This document shows, one piece after another, positions 54,801 through 62,300 of a stretch of DNA of 64,000 bases. The notes under the pieces were generated by a model, which was not told the DNA's origin, did no database searches, and worked only from the letters and a program-made list of their open reading frames with translations. The DNA is from CAKZNE01 sp964485405 (GTDB taxonomy: Bacteria > Bacteroidota > Bacteroidia > Flavobacteriales > Schleiferiaceae): contig CAZAJG010000001.1 of the NCBI GenBank assembly GCA_964485405.1, positions 130,516 through 194,515 on the forward strand, given 5' to 3'. How positions within the stretch are numbered: the stretch's first letter is position 1; every line of letters begins with the position of its first letter. The position numbers were made by a program, and so were the translations under genes.

Positions 54801-55586
54801 GCCGCTTTATTTGAACCTGGTGGTAACTTTGTACTCGCTGTAGCTGGAAATTCTCAGCATGGACAATTGGCCTACGATGGTTTTGAACATTACGATGGTA
54901 TTGTTCCTGTTTGTCCAGAGCATGAATATTTTGGAATTGGAAAGAAGCTAGACGATGCAACCTACAGTCTTTCTACAGCTGAATCGCACACCGGGAAAAA
55001 CAGCCTGATCATACCTGCTGAATCTAGCGTTGTCTACGAAGTAGACTACAATACTGCGGTTTCCGCAGCAGGGTATAACGATATGCCCTATACTTTAAAA
55101 GAAAGCGATCTGCTTGGAAGTTTTGGTCAATACGAATCTTCAAATACCGAAGAGTTTCTTGTTAGCTACTGGATTAAAGAGGACAACACAGATATCCTGA
55201 ATGACTTTGCCGGCATTACCCTCTCCAGTGGAACTTTTACCATAGGCTCAAGCATCACTAAATCGAAAGTAATTGAAGGATGGCAAAAGATAGATCAATA
55301 CTTCACCATCCCTACCGGAAACGGTTTAGCGGCAGACCTCACCTTTACAAATGGCAGTCTCAATAACTACTACATTGACGACATCCGCATCCAGCGGCTG
55401 CAAAGCTCCTTAAAGTCTTTTGTGTACGATTATAAAACCATGCGATTTATAGCAGAACTGGATGAAAACAATTTCGCCACGTATTACGAATACGATGAAG
55501 AAGGAGCGTTGGTAAGAGTGAAAAAAGAAACCGAGAGGGGCATCCAAACCATTCAAGAAAACCGTAACCATTCAGCCAGACCCTAA
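48873..55586 (+). CDS. Giant RHS/TcdB-like exported protein (2,237 aa)
   Basis: This is a large exported protein with a hydrophobic signal segment (residues about 9-29). The next ~90 residues carry MVDPFTGDFTYNIPLMDVGG and DQEASWVGLGWNINPG. This is the N-terminal signature of a class of giant Bacteroidota proteins related to the shells of RHS and Tc toxins. Further conserved pieces are GGTIEVNYESDDYAYVQ (about 910) and YEPLAGGDENPFRQP (about 1190). A Ca-binding-like DLDHDGNIDAN lies near residue 836. The last 60 residues include one RHS-like YYEYDEEGALVRVKKE. There is no T9SS sorting domain. Its stop overlaps the next gene's start (TAATG). Function is unknown. Confidence 0.82.
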   Translation: MIRNKKHLKTISAFLTLIFLSQILFPTAAYALTGGPSQPEVQSFEPIGTNQMVDPFTGDFTYNIPLMDVGGYPVNISYHSGITMDQEASWVGLGWNINPGVVNRNLRGLPDDFNGDEVTHEFNMKPNETIGLTLGAGYELFGKDFEKFNLPLNAGLGISYNNYNGIGMDITVGASLSMKFLKSNKEWGSANLGLNMTSSSNDGLTVSPSASFSVKANNIRNRNLELGGNIGVAVNSRQGLKGYSLGTSLNGERLKDGAAVAQGSSSFGSFISFTPNTYIPQQRFPFESSNFSGAFKLGTELGGHTFSGDLLGFASSQKLITHEIKAPAYGYLHTEKGQENDKALLDFNREKDGSFTRHKPNLPITNFTFDQFGISGQGIGGTFRAHRSDVGYIHDPLVINTSGSGNVGYELGIVGIGKIGLDSKTNHVTSSSGRWKNSNRASSNLKYQSSSPSSKLEPSYFKLTGEKTIDIGDPITKSQAWQDALLWEKPVNISLGGEGFGVYADSKYQYKDGSTSPMSQTSRISRAKRNQLISTLTNFEVERDMGTGDYVSSLASSSHIGEVSVLRNDGSRYIYGIPAYNYLQKEVSFNVSGNSGANCATGLIDYYDKDASKDNDKGIDNFFQSTSTPPYAHSYLMTALLSSDYSDFDGTKGPSDNDFGNWVKFEYDHIPSYKWRVPFLDHKASYNQGLKSSGSDDQGSYLYGEKELFYLDIIESKTHVAVFHTSDREDGYGVQNEHGGGLGSAMKKLDKISLYSKADYLENEGNLASATPIKEVHFEYDYSLCQGIPNNSQQTVIENGVDINADKGKLTLKKIYFTYGNSYKAKFSAYDFSYADLDHDGNIDANANPDYNLKSYDRWGHYKPNINTGCNYEAAITTAEYPYVDQDKTTADQYQAAWSLTDIALPSGGTIEVNYESDDYAYVQDKKAMQMFQVVGAGVGTDFIAFSNKSELLYDGKTPHEYLYFKLQDPLPFGTETSVLKSQYIGDIEDNRLYFRFLMDLADDSHDGDFDYVSGYAELDGSDTYGFVNSGASQYEYGYVRLKPVKKGDKKTNATDAHPISRAAWNFARIHNPELAFSIGDKNRRANPSKIKLEDVFFELGDAFKGFAEIFNGPNGQLRSKKYGQRFEIGKSWIRLYHPNGKKLGGGVRVQSLVMKDAWDSMTANGSPSQYGQEYSYVTEEGQSSGVAAYEPLAGGDENPFRQPILFDEEVDAALVPDQEHYMEQPLGESYFPAPSVGYSRVVIKNLQHTDVTQHATGRVVHEFYTAKDFPTHVDFTPIKIKHEAPTFGDQLLKIDVKEHMNASQGYAIETNDMHGKPKAQWVYAEGANSYQSGVEYKYKTKTIDVDLATAVTTNPKRKVLDNDVQVFFDDNTVSTKELGVEYEMVNDFRMSKTKSESSGLDLNTDGILAALLPIPIPTVYPSLSKTELQYKGVVTTKVVNRYAIQDETIAYDNNSIIRTKNLLWDAETGEVILSKVENDFDDEVYNFSYPAHLIYDKMGSAYQNIGYERDVTVANHTYQGFNYEGYTGLTSDGAVIQSGDELMLIESNSGTVSKAWAWAPGTTNDVENTYIYFIDKYGDGINSGTYTAKVIRSAYRNMPSASIGQLTTKQNPIVNDALAADQTTEVLSASAVEFSEEWQIKPVIIDAETGSPFVSIKKCENFTPDVTADLKTAITRFIEALRASDKLDRSQATQNEITNYGYIKNFTLASLVGFGNFSSSDLATLKSSFTANTPIPGTVNVELSAHLSSRVVGYLLSSIVYNLHFTNSDGSLNRSGRFIVQITGTGSLNGGSISKVLSINTSELSSLLTPNCTRTIGGSPTTTPYVFDPTFDFTVKPFSTENGGGQQTQAGLGSLSLPFVNGRRVEAISCPITPVAPLASSVNPYVTNVRGNWRPKNSYAYLGDRTYSTNVDLQNDAEYSTFDPYWDYDNGPSAMFFEYNAAGTSMDQWTTASTITKIDENGNEVENQDALGIYSAALFEPGGNFVLAVAGNSQHGQLAYDGFEHYDGIVPVCPEHEYFGIGKKLDDATYSLSTAESHTGKNSLIIPAESSVVYEVDYNTAVSAAGYNDMPYTLKESDLLGSFGQYESSNTEEFLVSYWIKEDNTDILNDFAGITLSSGTFTIGSSITKSKVIEGWQKIDQYFTIPTGNGLAADLTFTNGSLNNYYIDDIRIQRLQSSLKSFVYDYKTMRFIAELDENNFATYYEYDEEGALVRVKKETERGIQTIQENRNHSARP

Positions 55587-56344
55587 TGAGAAGAAATACA
55601 ACAAAACAAAGCCTTATCCTTTTAAAGATAAGCTTGTTAACGCTAATTACAGCAGGCCTTTTTAACCCTCTGTATGCGCAAGACACCAAGTTACTGTCTC
55701 AGGAATTGCAAAGCCTAAAAGAGCGTTACGAAAAGGAAGAGCCAATAGCTATGAAAATCATTTACAAAATGTTTGAAACAGCTACAAGTACAGAGGTACG
55801 CGAAAGTAGAGAAGCTCGTTTTTTAATGAATGGTAAAAACAATTTTTACTTAGAAAATGAAAGTTCTATCTCCGTATACGATCATGGCAAAACCCTGTTA
55901 GCAGACAAGGCAGAGAAGAATATTTTCCTACTCAATCAAAAACAAGAGGTAAATACACAACTTGCCTTTCCAACCGATAGTGTTTTAAAGCTCTGCTCCT
56001 CCATTAAATTATTGAAGGAAGAAAAGGGAATAAAAACCTATCGATTAAATTTTGACAGTCCTTTTTATCCCTACAGCAGTATTGAGTTAACCATAAACAC
56101 TCAAAAAAGGCAACTCCATCAACTCAGTTTATTTTACGCCAACAAAGTATCCATTACGGATAAAGAAGAGACGGAAAAATGGGTGAAACCACGAATGGAA
56201 ATTGTGTACATAACGCAAGAGATTGCGCCATCCGAAAAAGACAAGTTGAAACTAAGCGCTTACGTTTTACCAAAAAACGAAACCTACATGCCTACCAAGG
56301 CCTACCAATCTTACCATATAACAGACAATACTCAAGCCAGATAA
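55586..56344 (+). CDS. Exported hypothetical protein between the two giants (252 aa)
   Basis: The signal peptide ends near LYAQ. Residues 30-180 (IIYKMFETATSTEV, FLMNGKNNFYLENES, KAEKNIFLLNQKQ) show the beta-strand rhythm of periplasmic lipid-carrier-like (LolA-type) folds, a weak resemblance only. The protein is soluble and Lys/Glu-rich. It overlaps the stop of the first giant and ends one base before the start codon of the second. This placement suggests a shared assembly or export task. Confidence 0.72.
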   Translation: MRRNTTKQSLILLKISLLTLITAGLFNPLYAQDTKLLSQELQSLKERYEKEEPIAMKIIYKMFETATSTEVRESREARFLMNGKNNFYLENESSISVYDHGKTLLADKAEKNIFLLNQKQEVNTQLAFPTDSVLKLCSSIKLLKEEKGIKTYRLNFDSPFYPYSSIELTINTQKRQLHQLSLFYANKVSITDKEETEKWVKPRMEIVYITQEIAPSEKDKLKLSAYVLPKNETYMPTKAYQSYHITDNTQAR

Positions 56345-56345
56345 T

Positions 56346-59300
56346 ATGAAATCATTCGTTGCTAAAATTTCATACACCATCAAGAATATACTCAGCTCCA
56401 CAGCTGCACTATTCACTTTGCCTCAAAAAGGGGGTGCCCAACATAGAAGAGAAGAATACAGAATATTAAACAAAAAACAGACGCCTCTAACGGTACACCG
56501 CTGTCTTAAAAACTTCAACATTCTGCGTTTCATACATCAATACGCTGGCTTTCAAAAAAAGCAGGTACATACCTCTCGTGCGTACTCAACTATATGCCAC
56601 TTCCCCATAGTAGTAATACTTCTCTGCCTAACAACCTTCAACATGAAGGCAGAAGGGGAAAAATACACAACCAAAGCGCAAAACACAGCCTTAACGGCAA
56701 ACCGATCGTTCGCGTTAAAAGATGGTTGGTACGAACATATGCAAACCAATGCCAACTGGGAAACCAACGATTTTGTAATTGCCAATTTGGTAGACTATGT
56801 TTCTATTAAAATAGACCCGAACCATAAAGAAGAAGTTACCGGTTACAACGACATTACTTTTGCATTAGAAATTACAGCTTGGGATAAAGCTGGTGTTCAA
56901 TCTACCATCTCCAATGTAAACTTGGTAATTAACCCCAACTCCCATACAGGAGGACAAAAAAAGCAGTTGCACCTGTATCGTTTTACAGATGCACACAAAT
57001 TCTCTGTAAAAATCCTTTCTGTTACCGATGCCAACGGAACGGTAGCTCCTCCAGCCAATGTGAGCATGGAACTTGGGATGGAAATAGATCGCTATTATTA
57101 TTTCGACCATACAACAACAATCAGTAAATCCGGCCATTATCTATTGGATTTAGATGCCGATCCTCAAATCATAAGCAACACATCTCAATCTGGGCTTTAT
57201 ACTCAGGCTGATGAAATGGAAATTTACTGGGACAAAATTGCAGGTGCGGAAACCTACGAGTTGGAATGGACCTACATCAACGATTACAACGAAAGTTCAG
57301 GTAACTATCTTCCAACCGCTTCTATTCCTTTCTCCAATGAAGATTTTAACGCCAACGCCACACGTATCAGCACACCACATCTCTCTTACCGTGTTCCTTT
57401 AGTGTTTGATAGAGGTTATCTCATTTATCGGATAAGAGGCATTGGCCGTTTACCGCAAGGCAAAAACTACCAATCGGAAGCAGATCTTTCTCTAGCTATT
57501 CAAGGCACATGGAGCTCTGCTGGAGTAGATCTTATCAGCAACTCTACCGTAGCAGATTTTGGAGCCAACTACCAACGCTTGGCCGGACATCAACTTTCTA
57601 AAAACTGGCAAATCTCTACGTCTTTCGCTGAGGATGGGAAAAAGAAAGAGGTAATCTCCTATTTTGATGGCACCCTTCGCAATCGCCAAAGTGTTACCCG
57701 CGCCAACACCTTAAACAAGGCCATTGTAGGTGAAACTTTTTACGACCATCAAGGGCGTCCTGCGGTGCAAGCGCTACCCGTTCCTGCACAGGAAGAATTG
57801 ACCTATTACGAGGACTTTAACCAAAACATTTCAGGAATCGCCTACTCAAAAGAAGATTTTGATAAAGACGATACAGATCCTGACGGTTGCGCACAAGAAG
57901 CCAGCGCTATGGGCGAAAACTCAGGTGCTGGAAACTACTATTCACCCAACAATCCCGATCAAGAAAATCAACAAGCCTATCTACCCGATGCCAATGGTTA
58001 CGTGTTTACACAAACCGAATATGTAGCCGATAATACCGGACGCATAAAGCGCCAAAGTGGAGTGGGTGAAACGCATCGTTTAGGAGGCGGTCATGAAACA
58101 AAATATTTCTACGGCACACCCGATCAAGCGGAGTTAGATCAACTTTTTGGAAACGATGTTGGCCATGCCAACCACTATAAAAAAACGGTGGTACTAGACC
58201 CCAACAAGCAAGCCTCCGTTACCTATACCGACTTAAGAGGAAACACCATTGCTACAGGTTTATTAGGCGATAGCCCCAGCAATATGGAAGCCATTCCTAA
58301 TGGCCCCACCTTAGGAAGCACTACCATCGATATGCTCGGCAAAGATGCCGCTTCTGATGTAGACGATTTACAAGATAAAAATCACATCAACGCAAACGAA
58401 GATGGGCTGGATATGAACTATACCCTCCTCCTACCCCAAGAAGATAACTTTTTAGCTACCTACACCCTAAACACTCTTCCCGCCTTTATTGAATCCAATT
58501 GCTCCATCAACTACCAACCCGTAGTAGATGTGAAAATCAAAATTTTGGCGGAAGAATGTCAAGATGTAATCTATGAAAACACCTCTTCCTTTGGCACCTA
58601 TAGCGCTACTGGAGATGTTACCAACCAAACACTGAGTACCGGTGCGGTACAACAACTAAGCGCTGGAAGCTACCGCGTAGAAAAAAGCTTAACGGTAGAT
58701 GATGCCACGCTAGAAGTCTATGCCGAAGATTATATTGAAGACGCCAGTTGCTTAACTCCATACTCCACCTTTTTATCAGATGCCTGGACCAACTTTGATA
58801 CCACCGATTGCTTTACCGCAGATGGCAATGGTTTTTTTGATTGCCAAGCCTGTATCAACAAATTAGGAGATGAAACCTTTTTTATAAATAATATTGGTAC
58901 TCAAACGGAATGGGATCAATTGGTGGAGGATTGCCTATCTCCTTGTACCTACGTGAGCTCTTGCGATGCCATTTACGCTACCTTATTGGCAGATGTAAGC
59001 CCTGGCGGCCAATATGCCTCCTACTTTTTAGACGACAACGGTAAGCTTATTGCCACAGATCCACTTTCGGTATTAAATACCAACACCAGCTCAGCTAACC
59101 TTTTACCTGCTTTTAACGGTACACCCAACTGGCGCTCCGTAACCCAAGGAGATTATAAAGATTTAGATGGAAACATCAGTTTAATTGTGGTAAACAATAG
59201 CCTACCAGCCAATACGGCAGGCGTAGTAAATGGTACCATTTACCCCGAACAATTGGCCTCCTTGAGCGATTTTATCCTTTACTGGCAAACGAGCTGGGCC

Positions 59301-62300
59301 GAAGCCTTGGTACAATTTCATCCAGAACATGAATACTACAGCAGCCATTGTGGTTTAATTACCGATAGAACCAACTATGGAGGCGGAGGCCTTATTGGCG
59401 AGGAATACGATTGGGTATTGATGTTATACCAAACCCATCTCGAAGCGCAAAACCTGCAATACGATTCACGCCCTAGCACCCCTATAAATGCAGTAAACTA
59501 TACCAGCCATGGGAACTACCCCATCTTAAATAACGACCCCGTATTTACCAGCGGTGGCCCATTTACCAGTTTATACGCCACCTTAAAAAGCGAGCTAGAC
59601 AATATCCACGGTACGGGCTACAATCTATACGAATTTGCGGCCCATATGCAAAAATGCGCCCGTTGGTTTGGCTCCGATCAAACCAACTGCAGCTCTTCTT
59701 ACGCTTCTTTAACCACCGCTCAACAAGATGAAGCCTGGCAAACCATACGCTCCATATATCTTTCTTTAAAGCAACAAATACTTTGGCAAGATGCTACCGC
59801 TAGAGCTATTAATATGGGCGGCAGCTACGGCAGTAAATACTACTTTAATGGAGCCATTGGCCAAGCAGCTTTTGATTATACCGATTACCTTACCCAACGC
59901 TATATAGGCCTAGGCATTTCTTCGAGCGCAGCCAACATTCAAAGTAATTTGGCACTGCAAAGTATATCTGGCAACTACGCCTCTCTGTATGCCGGAAAAG
60001 AAAAGCGCTTTGTGTATTTTGATACCTACTTAAATGACCCAGGACAAGATTTGGGCGCAAGTAAAGCTGGACAAAAGCTATACGAAAGAACAGGTCTTTG
60101 CCCGGAAGCTTTTGCCTTAAAAGCCTTTTTAAATGATTTATTAACCAAGGGTACAGCAACACAAAACACCAACCTTATTGATGTGCAAGCCTTTTCCGTT
60201 GATTTATACGAACACTTTACTGGTTTTACAGATTTTACGGCTCAGCCCTATGCAGAGTTCCAATGGAAACCATCCCTAAACAGCACCAATTTAACAGCAG
60301 ATTTACTCATCGTAAACAATCCATTAAATACTACCGCTACCACTAAAAATCAGGCTTTTCAGCTCAATTTTGATCCCTCTAGCCCTTACCAGTGGAGCGG
60401 CTTGGGTACCAGCTTTGAAATAGAAGGCGTTGTACAACTTATACCCAATGCCGCTTTAAACACCAATGGCTCTGGTAACAACATCAACTATGGTTTTACC
60501 ATAGAGCTAAAACTAAAAGAGCCATCTACAGGAACCGCCTTAAACAATGAGGTAATAACAGGTACTGTGCTCAACTTTAACCCAGCCAGCTGCAACAGCT
60601 CCAGCTTTAGCGGCACTGCCCACCAAAGCCAACTTGCGCAAGACTTACAGTTTATCTTCAACCAACTCATTGCACATAGCGGAGGGAATAAATTTACCTC
60701 CACCACCGCTACAGATTTAGAAGTAGCTCCTTTTGATGTGCCTTTCAGCACAAGTATGGAAAGCGTAATAGATCCTAACCAAAGCGCCACCAATAACTTT
60801 GGCTGGCAAGCTACAGCTGATAATAAAGTATACGAAGTACGGGCAAGCGGACACAACGAATTTCTAAGAGTATCCTTCTGTGCCGCCCCTACCGGAACCA
60901 ACTTTACCTCCACCAACACCTTTAACGATGTAACCTACTTCCGTAACTTTTTACCCATTGGAGCAAACGATATCCCCAGCTGCACAAGCATTGGCGGACA
61001 AAGCCCTAATTTTAAAATAGAAGCTGTACACACCAACTATGGCACCACCCCATTTACTCAAGAAATAGTAACCCTATATGGTTTAGTAGCGCATTATCAA
61101 GATGAAACAAGCACCGAGTATTGGGCAGGCAACCTCAATACCGGGCACTACTCCTCCTTTAATCAAGAGGAAGAAGATTGCGAAACTTTAGGGCAATCCC
61201 GTAAAGGTTTGTTTGCCCTTTTTGAAGCTACAGCAGCCAACCAAAATACGGGCGGCAGCTTTCAGCACGAAAGCGAAGTGTACAATATCCCGCTACGCTC
61301 AGGTACACTTTACGATGAGTTGTACAATCAACTAGCCGGCAAAGAAGTAGCCTTTAGCTGGGCCCCAACCCCTTGGGCTACAGCCAATGGAGGAATAAGC
61401 TACCTCGCTGCAGAAGTACCCACAAACCCAGACAACTACATCGGTTTATTTTACATAAACCACGGAAGCACACCAATAAACCATTTTGATATAACTGAAG
61501 ATGCCAATGGAAATTTCTTTTTTGATATGGACGCGGCCAACCAAACGGAGAATGGAGAAGCCTATGGCTATTTTAGCTGTGAAATACACATGGCATTCAA
61601 CAACCAAAACGAAGGCCTACGGTTTAGAGATATCGATCAATACCTATCTGTAACAGAAAAACCAGGCAGCGGCTCCAATGGAAGCACCAACGAATTTGAG
61701 CTTTTAGTAATCATGGCCAATGGAAATTTAGAGATCATCTCCGGAGAATCTTGCTTCCTCCTTGCCAATTGCTTTAGCTGCGAAACCCAAACCCCTGCCA
61801 TACCCGAAAACTGCTGGAAAAATGCAGTTACCTACAATAACTTGGCAGCCACCATTACAGGAGCTCCCACCTATACCACCGATGAGTTTTGCGCCTTAGC
61901 CGATAATCAACAATTAACCGATTACAGCGACTATATAAACACCATGGGAGTTAGCTCCACCACTTCCCCCTATTACGTGAGCTATACCGATTTTGGAACA
62001 TACGGCATGGGTTTTTACCTCACCAACTATTACAACTACCTTATTGGTGTAACATCAGCCACTCAAAAATCAGGGATTGAAGCCGCTCTACCGTCTTCTA
62101 ACCCGCCTTTTGTAGATCTATTAGACTTTGCCACCAGCGAGGTGAGTGCCACCTGTGTTAGCGTATATACTACCTATTTTGGAAATCATGGCTACAGTAC
62201 AGACATCCTTACGTTCGCCACCTTTTTTGAACCCCAATACCCTTGCCCACTTTTCGACTTTTACATACCCGAAGCTATAGAAATAGAGCAAAACCCTTGC

